A stretch of DNA of 64,000 bases from Acidiphilium iwatense (GCF_021556475.1 NZ_JAKGBZ010000001.1:186001-250000), one strand, 5' to 3'; positions 19,225 to 28,757 are shown, numbered from the stretch's first letter. The notes: a model not told the origin generated them from the letters alone. Made by a program: numbers and translations.

Positions 19225-20691
19225 TCAGCCCATGTCAAAGAATCCCGGCACGTCGCGCAACGGTGGCGCGGAAGCGAGGGCGGCGAGGTCGGGGACGGGT
19301 CGGGACAGGTCCGGGTCGCGGGTGCAGGCCGCCTCGATCGCGGCGGCGATCGCGATCGCCTCGGCGTCACCGTGACGGCGCGCGACGATCTGGACGCCGA
19401 AGGGCATGCCGTCGGTATCGGTGCCCAGAGGCAAAGACAGCGAGGGATGGCCGGCGAGGGTGACGGCATAGGCCAAAGCGAGCCAGTGATAGTAGGATTT
19501 GGTTGCCGCGCCGTCGATTTCGCTCGGGAACAGCTCGGACCAATCGCGCGGCTGGATGGTGACCGACGGGGCGATCAGCACGTCGAAGTTTTCGAAGAAG
19601 GATTGCCAGCGCCAGTAGAGGGACGTTTGGGCCATGGTGGCGCGGGCGACATCCTCGGCGGTGTAGCGCAGACCTTCCTCGACATTGGCGCGGACATTGG
19701 GGCCGAGGCGCTCGGGGCGGGTGCGGTAGGTGCCCCCGAAGCCGGCGAGGAAATTGACCGCACGGAGCACGGCGAAAATTTCGTCGGCACCCGAGCAGTC
19801 CGGCGTCGTTGCCTCGGCCATGCCGAATAGCGGGATCAGGTGTTGGATTTTATCCGCAAATAGGTTCCGCACCGCACGGGAGGTCGGAGCAAAACCGAAA
19901 TCCGGCGTGACGGCAACGCGCAGCGTGCCGAGATCGGTCGTTTGCTCCCGGAACGGCTTGATGGGGGCTGCGAGGATGTCGCGCGGGTCGTAGCTCGCGA
20001 TGGCGCTCATCATCAGTGCCAGGTCGGGCACGGTGCGCGCCATCGGGCCGAGCACGCCGAGGCCGGAGGGGCCGAGCAGGCGCTTTTCCGAGGGCACCAG
20101 GCCGGGCGACGGGCGCATCCCGACAATGCCGCAATAGGCGGCCGGGTTGCGCAAACTCCCGCCCATGTCGGAGCCGGTGGCGAGCGGCACCATCCCGGTC
20201 GCCAAGGCCACCGCCGAGCCGCCCGACGAGCCGGCGGCGGATTTTCGCGGGTCGAACGGATTGCCGGTCGCGCCATAGACCAGATTGCGCGTGTTCGCGC
20301 CGGCACCGAATTCCGGCGTGTTGGTCTTGCCGAGAACGATGCCGCCCGCTCGCTTCACATCGGCGACGATGCGCTGGTCGGCGCGGGGCACATGGTCGCG
20401 GAACATCACGCTGCCATAGGTGGTGCGCAGGCCCTCGGTATCCTCCAGGTCCTTGATGCCCACCGGCAGGCCATGGAGTTTTCCGAGCGTGGCGCCAGCG
20501 ATGACCGCGGTTTCGGCGGATTTGGCGGCCGCGCGGGCACGGTCGAAATCCCGCGCCACCATCGCATTCACCGCGTGGTCCACCGCCTCGATGCGGGCGA
20601 TGCAACTCTCCATCAGCTCCACCGGCGACAGACGCTTCGCCCCGATCAGATGGCGGGCCTCGACGGCAGACAGGTCACACGGCTCGGACAT
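19225..20691 (-). CDS. amidase (amidase signature family)
   Basis: 488 residues. Hydrolyses amide bonds with a Ser-cisSer-Lys triad: Lys in VGIKDLEDTEG, and the Ser pair in the Gly/Ser-rich stretch AGSSGGSAVALATG continuing to GSDMGGSLRNPAAYCG. Not in a gatCAB setting, so it is more likely a catabolic or aryl/acyl amidase. A TTG at 20718 extends the frame, but the ATG at 20691 has GGAG 7 nt upstream and is preferred. Same strand as the monooxygenase, but separated from it by that gene's promoter. Confidence 0.9.
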   Translation of the reverse strand: MSEPCDLSAVEARHLIGAKRLSPVELMESCIARIEAVDHAVNAMVARDFDRARAAAKSAETAVIAGATLGKLHGLPVGIKDLEDTEGLRTTYGSVMFRDHVPRADQRIVADVKRAGGIVLGKTNTPEFGAGANTRNLVYGATGNPFDPRKSAAGSSGGSAVALATGMVPLATGSDMGGSLRNPAAYCGIVGMRPSPGLVPSEKRLLGPSGLGVLGPMARTVPDLALMMSAIASYDPRDILAAPIKPFREQTTDLGTLRVAVTPDFGFAPTSRAVRNLFADKIQHLIPLFGMAEATTPDCSGADEIFAVLRAVNFLAGFGGTYRTRPERLGPNVRANVEEGLRYTAEDVARATMAQTSLYWRWQSFFENFDVLIAPSVTIQPRDWSELFPSEIDGAATKSYYHWLALAYAVTLAGHPSLSLPLGTDTDGMPFGVQIVARRHGDAEAIAIAAAIEAACTRDPDLSRPVPDLAALASAPPLRDVPGFFDMG

Positions 20692-20724
20692 GGATAGCTC
20701 CGCTGTTGGGCGTTTCAAGGAAGG

Positions 20725-20902
20725 CCAAGGGGCTTTGCCCCTTGGAACCCCACTAAGGGCTTAGCCCTTAGAACCGATAATGGGCGTTTGTCTGATGGGG
20801 GGAGTGCCATGTCGGACAATCTTCTGCCCCCATCAGACAAACGCCAAAGTCATGGATTCCAAAGGCTCCGCCTTTGGCGGGGTCCAGGGGCGGAGCCCCT
20901 GG
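20725..20902. repeat. composite five-hairpin element, copy B (between ggt and amidase)
   Basis: Perfect stems at 20725-20745 (CCAAGGGGC/GCCCCTTGG, TTT loop), 20753-20771 (CTAAGGGC/GCCCTTAG, TTA loop), a long 19-bp stem 20783-20801 / 20827-20845 with a 25-nt loop, 20859-20877 (CCAAAGGC/GCCTTTGG) and 20884-20902 (CCAGGGGC/GCCCCTGG, GGA loop). Order, loop sizes and linkers (GCGGGGTCC before the last stem; GTGC(C/T)AT at the long loop start) mirror copy A at 11702-11880, while the stems themselves differ. It lies just downstream of the gamma-glutamyltransferase gene. Confidence 0.85.
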
Positions 20903-20908
20903 TTTCCC

Positions 20909-22507
20909 TCAATACCCAAGGGCGCAGCCGTCTTTGCGCGGGTCGGAGCCGCCGATGAGGATGCCGCGCTGGTGGTCGATGAGGATGGCCTGGCCGCCGC
21001 CGAGGGGGCGGTCGGTTGTGGCGAGGGTATGGCCGCGGGCGATGAGGCCGTCGATGGTGGATTGGGGGATGCCGCGTTCGAGTTCGACCTGTCCGGCGTA
21101 GGGGAAGGCGCGGGGGAGATCGAGCGATTCCTGGATGTCGAGGCCGTAGTGGCGGAGATTGGTGAGGAGCCAGGACTGGCCCATCGGCTGGTAGTGGCCG
21201 CCCATGACGCCGAACGGCATGACGGCGCGGCCGTTCCGGGTGGCCATGCCGGGGATGATGGTGTGCATCGGGCGTTTGCGGGGCGCGATGCAGTTGGGGT
21301 GGCCGCGACGGAGCGAGAAGCCGAGGCCGCGATTTTGCAGGATGATTCCGGTGTTGCCGGCGAGGATGCCGGAGCCGAAGCTTTCATAGGTGGAGTTGAT
21401 GAAGGAGCAGGCGTTGCCGGCCTCGTCGACGACGCAGAGATAGACGGTGTCGCGATGGGCGGGGAGAAGGTTTTCTCCGGCGCGGGGCAGGTCCTTAATC
21501 GTTTGTTCATCATTGATGAGTAGTCTCAGCGAGGTCAGGTAATCGTCGCTGAGGAGGTGGTCGATGGGGATCGGGGATTGGTCGGGGTCGGCGAGGAGGG
21601 CGTCGCGATCGCGATAGACGAGGCGGGCGGCTTCGATGTGGCGGTGCAGGCGGACCGGGCCGAGCGGGCCGTCGGGCGCAGGGCCGAAGCCTTCCAGGAT
21701 GCCGAGCAGCATGAGGGCGAGGATGCCTGAGCCGTTGGGCGGGCACTCCCAGATGGTCATTCCGTCGAAGTCGCGCTGGATCGGGGTGACGAATTTGGCG
21801 GCGGTGCGGCCTTCGGCGAAGTCGGCTTCGGTGTGGAGGCCGCCGCGCGCACGGAGTTCGGCGACCATGGCGGCGGCGATGGGGCCTTCGTAGAAGGCGC
21901 GGGCGCCGTGCGCCGCGATGGCGCGCAGGGTGCGGGCGAGGTCGGGCTGGCGGATGATCGTGCCGGGGGTGGGCGGGTTGCCGCCGGGGAGGAACTGGTC
22001 GGCGCCGGTCTTGCGGAGCTTGTCGGCGGCGATCGCCCAGTCGAACGCGACGCGGGGATGCACCGGGAAACCGGCTTCGGCGTAGCGGATGGCGGGGGCG
22101 AGAGCGGCGGCGAGGTCGCGCTTGCCGTGGGCGGCGAGCACGGTTTCCCAGGCGGAGACGGCGCCGGGGATGGTGACTGTGTGGGGCGAGGTGGGGTCGA
22201 ACTCGGTGATGCCGTGGGATTCGTAATGGTCGATCGTGGCGGCCTGAGGGGCGCGGCCGGAGCCATTCAGGGCGATGATTTCGGGTGAATCGGCTTTCTT
22301 GTAGAGGCAGAAGCAGTCGCCGCCGATGCCGGTGGATTGCGGTTCGATCACCGCGAGGGTGGCGGCGGCGGTGACGGCGGCGTCGAGCGCGTTGCCGCCG
22401 GCGCGCAGTGCGTCGAGGGCGGCGAGGGTGGCGGCGGGCATCGAGGTGGCAGCCATGGCCCGGCCGGCATAGACCGGGCTGCGGCCGGGGAAGTGGAAGT
22501 CGCGCAT
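20909..22507 (-). CDS. gamma-glutamyltransferase family protein
   Basis: 532 residues, an Ntn-hydrolase precursor expected to self-cleave before a Thr. The large-subunit part shows GGNALDAAVTAAATLAVIEPQSTGIGGDCF; the probable nucleophile is the Thr in RDTVYLCVVDEAGN, aligned with TTHFSVVD of classical GGT; GSGI and GGHYQPMGQ follow. Unlike secreted GGT it has no signal peptide, as in the cytoplasmic subgroup acting on diverse glutamyl or acyl substrates. The frame is open to 22849, but the ATG at 22507 has AGGAGG at the right distance. Confidence 0.9.
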   Translation of the reverse strand: MRDFHFPGRSPVYAGRAMAATSMPAATLAALDALRAGGNALDAAVTAAATLAVIEPQSTGIGGDCFCLYKKADSPEIIALNGSGRAPQAATIDHYESHGITEFDPTSPHTVTIPGAVSAWETVLAAHGKRDLAAALAPAIRYAEAGFPVHPRVAFDWAIAADKLRKTGADQFLPGGNPPTPGTIIRQPDLARTLRAIAAHGARAFYEGPIAAAMVAELRARGGLHTEADFAEGRTAAKFVTPIQRDFDGMTIWECPPNGSGILALMLLGILEGFGPAPDGPLGPVRLHRHIEAARLVYRDRDALLADPDQSPIPIDHLLSDDYLTSLRLLINDEQTIKDLPRAGENLLPAHRDTVYLCVVDEAGNACSFINSTYESFGSGILAGNTGIILQNRGLGFSLRRGHPNCIAPRKRPMHTIIPGMATRNGRAVMPFGVMGGHYQPMGQSWLLTNLRHYGLDIQESLDLPRAFPYAGQVELERGIPQSTIDGLIARGHTLATTDRPLGGGQAILIDHQRGILIGGSDPRKDGCALGY

Positions 22508-22644
22508 GGGGTTGCCTCCTGTTCGGTCGGCGGCAGGGTCGCATCGCCCGGCGCGAATGACAATCCGCGCCGGGCACAATGGTCGCCTGATTGTGACGCT
22601 TGCCGGAACCGTCGGCCTGCCTATGTCGATTCCGGAAGGAGGTG

Positions 22645-22962
22645 ATGGCGGTGCGGCGATTGTACGAGTTCGGTGGCTTGGTGCTAATTTTCGGCATGGT
22701 CGGGTTTCTGCTCGCGGGTTGTGCGTATCAGGCCGGAGCGGCCGGCGAGCCGATCGGAACCAATGTGATGGCTCAGGACATGGGCGGAGGTAATCATGTC
22801 CGTCCGGGATATAATGACGGGGATCACGATAGCGATGATCGAGGGTCAAGCGCGCGGAGCGAAGGTCATATGGGCGGCTTCGGCGGCGGTCATGGCGGCG
22901 GCGATGGCGATGGCGATGGTGACGGCGGGGGCCATGGCGGCGATGGCGATGGGGGGCGGTGA
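22645..22962 (+). CDS. small lipoprotein with Gly/Asp/His-rich tail
   Basis: About 105 residues. A signal peptide with lipobox FLLAGCAY around residue 26 indicates lipidation and export. After about 30 ordinary residues the rest is low complexity, rich in Gly, Asp and His (repeats of GDGD and GHGG), which could bind metal ions. GGAAGGAGG lies directly before the ATG; GTG 22651 is an alternative start. Function unknown. Confidence 0.6.
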   Translation: MAVRRLYEFGGLVLIFGMVGFLLAGCAYQAGAAGEPIGTNVMAQDMGGGNHVRPGYNDGDHDSDDRGSSARSEGHMGGFGGGHGGGDGDGDGDGGGHGGDGDGGR

Positions 22963-23149
22963 CGGCAGGCCTTTGCCGAGCTTTTTGATATCAAAAAAGC
23001 CAGCCCTACCATCATAAATGACGTAATATATGACGATCAATCAGATATAAGATTGCGCGCGATCAGATCATCGAGCACGGCGCGCCGAGCGGTGGCGGTT
23101 TTGTATCGTGGCGATTGACAATCGCGCGAAGCTGGCCAATCCCGGCGCG

Positions 23150-23509
23150 ATGAGCAGCGAGTCCATCATCCGTGACCCCATCGCCTATGCCGATTTCGAG
23201 CGGATCGATATCCGGGTCGGCACCGTCGTCGATGCGCAGCCGTTTCCCGAGGCGAGGAAGCCGGCGATCAAGCTGTGGATCGATTTCGGGGGTGCGATCG
23301 GGGTGAAGCGGTCCTCGGCGCAGCTTTCGGTGCATTACGCGCCGGACCGGCTGATCGGGCGGCAGATCTGCGCGGTGGTGAATTTTCCGCCGCGCCAGAT
23401 CGGGCCGTTCATGTCCGAGGTGCTGACCCTGGGGATGCCGGATGCGGAGGCGGCGGTGGTGCTGATCCGGCCGGATTTCGTGGTGCCGGATGGCGGGAGA
23501 TTATTTTAA
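23150..23509 (+). CDS. csaA: tRNA-binding/export-chaperone domain protein CsaA
   Basis: 119 residues, a single EMAP-II/Trbp111-like OB fold. The pattern [57 protein letters not shown] and GLMPD-like [12 protein letters not shown] is that of CsaA, which binds tRNA or acts as an export chaperone homodimer. No good ribosome-binding site is visible; GTG 23108 would add 14 residues not seen in the family. The stop overlaps the gpt ATG (TAATG). Confidence 0.88.
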   Translation: MSSESIIRDPIAYADFERIDIRVGTVVDAQPFPEARKPAIKLWIDFGGAIGVKRSSAQLSVHYAPDRLIGRQICAVVNFPPRQIGPFMSEVLTLGMPDAEAAVVLIRPDFVVPDGGRLF

Positions 23510-23985
23510 TGGCGCAGCATTATTACACCGTGTCGTGGGATCAGTTGCATCGTGATTCCAAGGCGCTGGCGTGGCGGCTGATCGGGATGCGGCCGTTCGC
23601 GGGAATCGTCGCGATTACGCGGGGCGGGCTGATCCCGGCGGCGATCGTCGCGCGCGAGATGGAATGCCGGCTGATCGAGACGGTGTCGATCGTGACCTAT
23701 GACGAGGAGGAGCGCGGCGCGCCGCGCGTGACCAAGCCGCCGGCGGCGGCGGGGGACGGCGAGGGCTTCCTGATCGTCGACGATCTGGTGGATACCGGGG
23801 CGACCGCGCGGGTGGTGCGCGGGCTGCTGCCGCGCGCGCATTTCGCGACGGTCTATGCGAAGCCGGCGGGCAAGACGATGGTGGACACGTTCATCACCGA
23901 GGTGTCGCAGGATACCTGGATCCTGTTTCCCTGGGACACCGAGCCGCAGTTTATCGCCCCTTTGGCGCGGTCCGGCGCAGCATAA
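23509..23985 (+). CDS. gpt: xanthine-guanine phosphoribosyltransferase
   Basis: 158 residues. Purine salvage: converts guanine or xanthine plus PRPP to nucleotides. It has [33 protein letters not shown] and the PRPP loop [18 protein letters not shown], with [11 protein letters not shown] near the end, all typical of Gpt. It overlaps csaA by one base, so the two are translationally coupled. Confidence 0.93.
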   Translation: MAQHYYTVSWDQLHRDSKALAWRLIGMRPFAGIVAITRGGLIPAAIVAREMECRLIETVSIVTYDEEERGAPRVTKPPAAAGDGEGFLIVDDLVDTGATARVVRGLLPRAHFATVYAKPAGKTMVDTFITEVSQDTWILFPWDTEPQFIAPLARSGAA

Positions 23986-23996
23986 ACTGATCGGCG

Positions 23997-24173
23997 TCAG
24001 GCCGCGAACCGCCAGCGCTCGCGGATCAGAATGTGGTGGAAACCTAAAATCGCGCCGGCAAGCAGCGCGTTCGGGAGTTCGGCCCGTTCATGACGGTCGA
24101 GCGCATAGGCGAGGCAGGCGGCGCTGTCCTGTCCGCCGGAGAACAGCACGAGGGCGCGGTTGTCGGAGGTCAT
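23997..24173 (-). pseudogene. truncated queC (7-cyano-7-deazaguanine synthase) stub
   Basis: 58 codons whose first half is the unmistakable QueC start: TSDNRALVLFSGGQDSAACL then AYALDRHER, with the PP-loop ATP motif SGGQDS. After that the sequence (AELPNALLAGAILGF...) no longer follows QueC, and the frame stops where about 230 residues should continue. The rest of the gene is absent here, so this is a deletion remnant facing gpt. No preQ0 partner gene is seen in the window. Confidence 0.7.
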
Positions 24174-24274
24174 CGGCGGAGAATGCCGGGCGGAAACTGG
24201 CCGATCAAGGGGCGGCGCGGCTTGACCGGGCGGGAAATCGCTGATGTTCTGCCGGCGAAACAGGGAGGGATGGG

Positions 24275-24982
24275 ATGCGTCGAGTGATCGGGTTCTGCCG
24301 GCGCTGGGCCGCGATGGCGGTGCTGGCGCCAATACTGGCGGCCTGCGCGGTGACGCCGCTGGCGCCGACCATCGCCTATCATCCAAGCGGCGGGGCGCGG
24401 ACGATCGCGCTGCTCACGCCCTATGTGCCGCCGCATGAGAGGCTGACTTCGTTAGGACCGGTTACGCTTATCGGTTATACTGGGTTGCTCGGTGTCATAT
24501 ACGACCAATCGGTGCAGAAGGATCACGAGATTGCTTTCGACGCTCTGCTGGCGCGGCAGGGGTTCCGGCCGCGGGCGGTGCTCGCGCGCGATGTCACGCA
24601 GCGCTTGGAGGGTGAGGGCTATCGGGTGGTGCCGCTCGCCGCCGCGCGGCCGGGGCCGCATTTCCTCGCCGCCCTTCCGCCGGCGCCGCCGGGGGTGACG
24701 CTCGAACTCGATGTCGTCGCCGTTCATATCGGCTATCTGCGGCTCGGAAGGTCGTATCGACCCGATGTCGAGCTGAAATACCGGCTGGTGCGGACAGGAA
24801 CCGGCCAGGTGCTAGGCGAGGGCGCGGCGGACTATAGCGCCCTTGGGGGCGGCACGCCGCCCGACCCGGCCTACAGCTATGCCGGCTATGGCCGTTTCGC
24901 CGCCGATCCGTCGCGCGCGGCGAAGGCGCTGTCGGAGCTGCTGGACCGCGCCGCCGCGCGGATCGCCGCCGGGCTGCACTGA
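24275..24982 (+). CDS. hypothetical lipoprotein
   Basis: 235 residues. N-terminal signal with lipobox ILAACAVTP (Cys about residue 24) predicts lipidation. The mature part has beta-strand-like segments (VTLELDVVAVHIGYL, DVELKYRLVRTGTGQVLGEG) and a late helix (AAKALSELLDRAAARIAAGL), like small envelope lipoproteins, but no named family was recognised. Confidence 0.7.
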   Translation: MRRVIGFCRRWAAMAVLAPILAACAVTPLAPTIAYHPSGGARTIALLTPYVPPHERLTSLGPVTLIGYTGLLGVIYDQSVQKDHEIAFDALLARQGFRPRAVLARDVTQRLEGEGYRVVPLAAARPGPHFLAALPPAPPGVTLELDVVAVHIGYLRLGRSYRPDVELKYRLVRTGTGQVLGEGAADYSALGGGTPPDPAYSYAGYGRFAADPSRAAKALSELLDRAAARIAAGLH

Positions 24983-25031
24983 GCGGCGCCCGGTCTTGCC
25001 TTGCCGGGGCGAGGGTGCGATTCTGCCTGGG

Positions 25032-25791
<760 letters not shown>

Positions 25792-25799
<8 letters not shown>

Positions 25800-26313
25800 G
25801 CGCATCGCGGCGCTCGGCTTTTGTGTGCTTCTGCTCGGCGGCTGGCACGCGGCGCAAATCGGTCCCGGCCCAGGGCCGGCCAAGGGGGCTTCGACCGGCT
25901 GGCCGGTGCCGCGCTTCGAGAGTTTCCGCTCCGATCAGATTTACATGCGGGCCGGGCCGGGATTCCAGTATCCGATCACCTGGGTCTATCATCGCTACGA
26001 CCTGCCGGTGGAGGTGATCGGCGAATTCAATGTCTGGCGCCATGTGATGGCGCCGGATGGCGGTACCGGCTGGGTGCACGAGGCGCTGCTGCACCTGGTG
26101 CGCAGCTTCATCGTGACCGGCAAGCGCCATGCGATGCGCGCCGGGCCGCATTCCGGCGCGGCGCCCGTGGCCTATCTCGACAAGGGCGTGATCGGGGTGA
26201 TCCGCGCGTGCCGGGCGGATGCCGATTGGTGCCGGGTGAGCGCCGGGCACCGGAACGGCTGGCTGAAGCGGAGCGATTTCTGGGGCTCCTTCGCCGGCGA
26301 GGAAATAAGATAA
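25792..26313 (+). CDS. SH3-domain (DUF1058-type) exported protein
   Basis: 173 residues. N-terminal hydrophobic signal (IAALGFCVLLLGGWHAA), then two bacterial SH3-like repeats: RSDQIYMRAGPGFQYPITWVY with GTGWVHEALL, and GKRHAMRAGPHSGAAPVAYL with CRVSAGHRNGWLKRSDFWG. The pattern is that of alphaproteobacterial periplasmic SH3 proteins usually encoded beside moeB-like genes, probably cell-wall associated. It starts inside the end of moeB (8-nt overlap). Confidence 0.85.
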
Positions 26314-26314
26314 T

Positions 26315-26482
26315 TTTGCCCTCAAACGCCGGGCGGAGTTGCGCGAGGTTCCGACGATCCGAAGGGTCGCTGGAAACGCAACGAAGCGGGGGCGCATCCG
26401 CGCCCTTGGCTTTCGCGCCATAAGGCGCGCGCCGCATTCGCGGCGAGCAGCGGAACGAGCCAAGGCTACGTTCCGCTGTTTA
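26315..26482. repeat. dispersed structured repeat, copy 1 (chromosomal, long form)
   Basis: Starts TTTGCCCTCAAACGCCGGGC and ends CGTTCCGCTGTTTA. It shares nearly all of its sequence with 51759-51868 inside the phage cassette, but carries an extra internal block of about 55 nt here, itself bounded by GTTGCG/CGCAAC. Internal stems include CGGAACG...CGTTCCG and GCGCC/GGCGC. Sits in the gap between the SH3 gene and gcrA. Confidence 0.8.
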
Positions 26483-26543
26483 TTCAAGTTTTCCACAGAA
26501 ATCTGAGGTCCGGTCACCAACAATATGTTGAGTGAAAATGGTA

Positions 26544-26569
26544 GTTGATCTACATTATGTAGTATCAAC
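26544..26569. promoter_or_regulatory. imperfect palindrome in front of gcrA
   Basis: GTTGATCTACAT and ATGTAGTATCAAC form an inverted repeat with one extra base in the right arm, ending 15 nt before the gcrA ATG in locally AT-rich DNA. It could be an operator or overlap the promoter; no regulator can be named. Confidence 0.4.
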
Positions 26570-26584
26570 CATGAGGGCAGAGCC

Positions 26585-27070
26585 ATGGAATGGACAGACG
26601 AGACGATCGACCGCCTCAAGGGTTTGTGGACCGAGGGCCTGTCCACCGCCGAGATCGGCAGGCGCCTGAATATCTCCAAGAACGCGGTGGTGGGCAAGGC
26701 GCACCGGCTCGATCTGCCGGCAAGGCCGTCGCCGATCCGCCGCGATGCCGGGATGGCGGCGCGGCCGCGCCCGCCGGCGCCGCGCCGGGTGTCGGGGCCG
26801 ACCCTGCCGTCGTTTGCGGCACTCTCGCCCGCCATGCCGTCGCGCCCGGCGGCGCCGGTAGCGGGTCGCCCCAATTTGGTTGCCGCCGGTTTCTCCGGGA
26901 TCACCCGGACCGCGCCGCGCACCCCCGCCTGCTGCTGGCCGATCGGCGAGCCGGGCACGCCGAGCTTCCGGTTCTGCGGCGATCCGTCTTTGGCCGGAAA
27001 ACCCTATTGCGGGCCGCACGCCGAGATCGCCTACGTGCGGGTGCGCGATCGCCGCGAGGATGTTGCGTAA
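26585..27070 (+). CDS. gcrA: GcrA cell cycle regulator
   Basis: 161 residues. GcrA binds sigma70 RNA polymerase and controls CcrM-methylated promoters in alphaproteobacteria. The N-terminus EWTDETIDRLKGLWTEGLST and the helix-turn-helix EIGRRLNISKNAVVGKAHRL are diagnostic; a Pro-rich linker leads to the C-terminal module CCWPIGEPGTPSFRFCGDP with GKPYCGPHAEIAY. GAGGGCAGAGCC precedes the ATG. No GANTC site was seen in its own upstream region. Confidence 0.95.
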   Translation: MEWTDETIDRLKGLWTEGLSTAEIGRRLNISKNAVVGKAHRLDLPARPSPIRRDAGMAARPRPPAPRRVSGPTLPSFAALSPAMPSRPAAPVAGRPNLVAAGFSGITRTAPRTPACCWPIGEPGTPSFRFCGDPSLAGKPYCGPHAEIAYVRVRDRREDVA

Positions 27071-27082
27071 TCCGCGTGCGGC

Positions 27083-27123
27083 GATCCCGGATTGCTTCGG
27101 CACAGGGTGCCTCGCAATGACGG
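27083..27123. repeat. ATTGCTTCG...GCAATGACG hairpin repeat
   Basis: CGGATTGCTTCGGCAC-AGG-GTGCCTCGCAATGACGG folds with an ATTGC/GCAAT outer pairing and a GGCAC/GTGCC inner stem. It belongs to the same family as 5571, 31651 and 38664 and lies between gcrA and the MFS gene. Confidence 0.6.
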
Positions 27124-27140
27124 ATTGAACTGATCTCACC

Positions 27141-28298
27141 ATGCCCCTGCCCCTGATTGCGCTGATCGTCGCGAGTTTCGCGATCGGTACCAGCGAGTTC
27201 GTGATTGTCGGGTTGCTGCCGGAACTGGCGCGGGATTTCGCCGTGTCGATCCCACAGGCGGGATATCTGGTTTCGGCCTATGCGCTGGGGGTGACGTTCG
27301 GCTCGCCGTTCGTAGCGGTGCTGGTCGGGCGGTTGAACCGCAGGGCGGCGCTGATCGTGCTGATGGGCGTGTTCGTTCTGGGCAATTTCCTCTGCGCGCT
27401 GGCGCCGGATTACGGGCTGATGATGGCGGCGCGGATCATCACCGCTCTGTCGCACGGGGCGTTTTTCGGAATCGGCTCGGTGGTGGCGGCGGACCTGGTG
27501 CCGCGCGAGAAGCGCGCGCGGGCGGTGGCGCTGGTGTTCCTCGGGCTGACCATGGCGAATGTGCTGGGTGTGCCGGCGGGGACCATACTGGGGCAGGCGG
27601 CGGGGTGGCGGGCGACGTTCTGGGCGGTGCTGGCGATCGGGGTTCTGTCGATGGCGGCGATCGGCTGGCTGCTCCCGCGCGATTTGCGGGGCGGGTCGGG
27701 GCGGCTGCTGAACGAGGTGCGGATTCTCGGGCGGAAGCAGGTGCTGCTGGCGATGCTGATGGCGGTGCTGTCGTCGGCGAGCCTGTTCAGTGTGTTCACC
27801 TATATCGCGCCGTTGCTGGAGCGGGTGACCGGGCTGACGCCGCATTGGGTGAGTTTTGTGTTGCTGTTGTTCGGCGCGGGGCTGACGGCGGGCGGGCTGC
27901 TGGGCGGCAATCTGGCGGACCGGCATTCGGCGCGGACCATCGTGATGACGCTGGTGGGGATTGCGGCGGTATTGGTGGTGTTGTGGTTGACCAGCGAGGA
28001 TGCGGTGTTGGCGGTACTGACGATTATGGTCTGGGGGGTGGCGGTGTTCACCATGGTATCGCCGTTGCAGACGCGGGTGATCGATCATGCGCGGGATGCG
28101 CCGAATCTGGCCTCGACGATCAATCAGGGCGCGTTCAATCTGGGCAATGCGAGCGGCGCGTGGCTCGGCGGGGCGGCGCTGGGGCTGGGGGTTGGGTATG
28201 CGGGACTGCCGCTGGTGGGAGCGGCGTTGGCGGGGGTTGCGCTGATCGTGGCGGTGGTCGCGTTCCGGCTGGAACGGCGGGAGCGCGAGCAGGGTTAG
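27141..28298 (+). CDS. MFS transporter (DHA1 drug/sugar efflux type)
   Basis: 385 residues, about 12 membrane helices. The start LIALIVASFAIGTSEFVIVGLLPELA and the motif FGSPFVAVLVGRLNRR are those of the AraJ/YdhP/Cml-like DHA1 group, which expel drugs or sugars with proton antiport. Converges on the MarR gene (ends 1 nt apart), a common arrangement for regulator and exporter, though the operator evidence links MarR to other promoters. Confidence 0.9.
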   Translation: MPLPLIALIVASFAIGTSEFVIVGLLPELARDFAVSIPQAGYLVSAYALGVTFGSPFVAVLVGRLNRRAALIVLMGVFVLGNFLCALAPDYGLMMAARIITALSHGAFFGIGSVVAADLVPREKRARAVALVFLGLTMANVLGVPAGTILGQAAGWRATFWAVLAIGVLSMAAIGWLLPRDLRGGSGRLLNEVRILGRKQVLLAMLMAVLSSASLFSVFTYIAPLLERVTGLTPHWVSFVLLLFGAGLTAGGLLGGNLADRHSARTIVMTLVGIAAVLVVLWLTSEDAVLAVLTIMVWGVAVFTMVSPLQTRVIDHARDAPNLASTINQGAFNLGNASGAWLGGAALGLGVGYAGLPLVGAALAGVALIVAVVAFRLERREREQG

Positions 28299-28299
28299 C

Positions 28300-28746
28300 T
28301 TACGACAGGCGGCGCAGATCCTCGCAGAGGCGGTCGGGGGATGTGGAGCCGAGACGGCGCTGGATTTCGGCCTGGGTCTCGCGCCAGGCCGGCATGGCGG
28401 CGGCCAGTGCCGCGCGGCCCGACGGCGTGAGGGTCAGCAGACGGCTGCGCTTGTCGGCGGGATCGGCCGTTATCGTGAGCAGGCCGCGCCGCTCCAGCGG
28501 CTTGAGATTGGCGGTGAGCGTGGTGCGGTCCATCGCCAGCAGGGCGGAAACCGCGCCCATGCGCGGCGGTTCGGGACGGTTGAGCGACATCAGCAGGGAG
28601 AACTGGCCGCTGGTGAGGCCGGCGGGACGCAGCGTGTCGTCGTAATAGCGCGCGAGAACCCGCGCCGCGCGCTGCAGGTGAAGGCACAGGCAGGAGTCGC
28701 GGACCTCGATCGTGACGGTGAAGGGCAGTTCGTCTGGCTTTGACAC
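28300..28746 (-). CDS. MarR family transcriptional regulator
   Basis: 148 residues. Winged-helix dimeric regulator: LTSGQFSLLMSLNRPEP, the recognition helix region VSALLAMDRTTLTANLKPLERRGLL, and the wing ADPADKRSRLLTLTPSG. The N-terminus DSCLCLHLQRAARVLARYY is long for dimerisation. GTG start. Two Cys in CLCL could sense oxidants, as in OhrR-like members; that is inference. A palindrome in its own promoter also occurs before the monooxygenase at 19.2 kb, suggesting autoregulation and a small regulon. Confidence 0.92.
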   Translation of the reverse strand: MSKPDELPFTVTIEVRDSCLCLHLQRAARVLARYYDDTLRPAGLTSGQFSLLMSLNRPEPPRMGAVSALLAMDRTTLTANLKPLERRGLLTITADPADKRSRLLTLTPSGRAALAAAMPAWRETQAEIQRRLGSTSPDRLCEDLRRLS

Positions 28747-28757
28747 AGCCTAATAAT

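Noticed and set aside
22508..22849. N-terminal extension of the gamma-glutamyltransferase
   Set aside because: Arg/Pro-rich shadow sequence starting at a TTG; the ATG at 22507 with AGGAGG and the family start fit much better.
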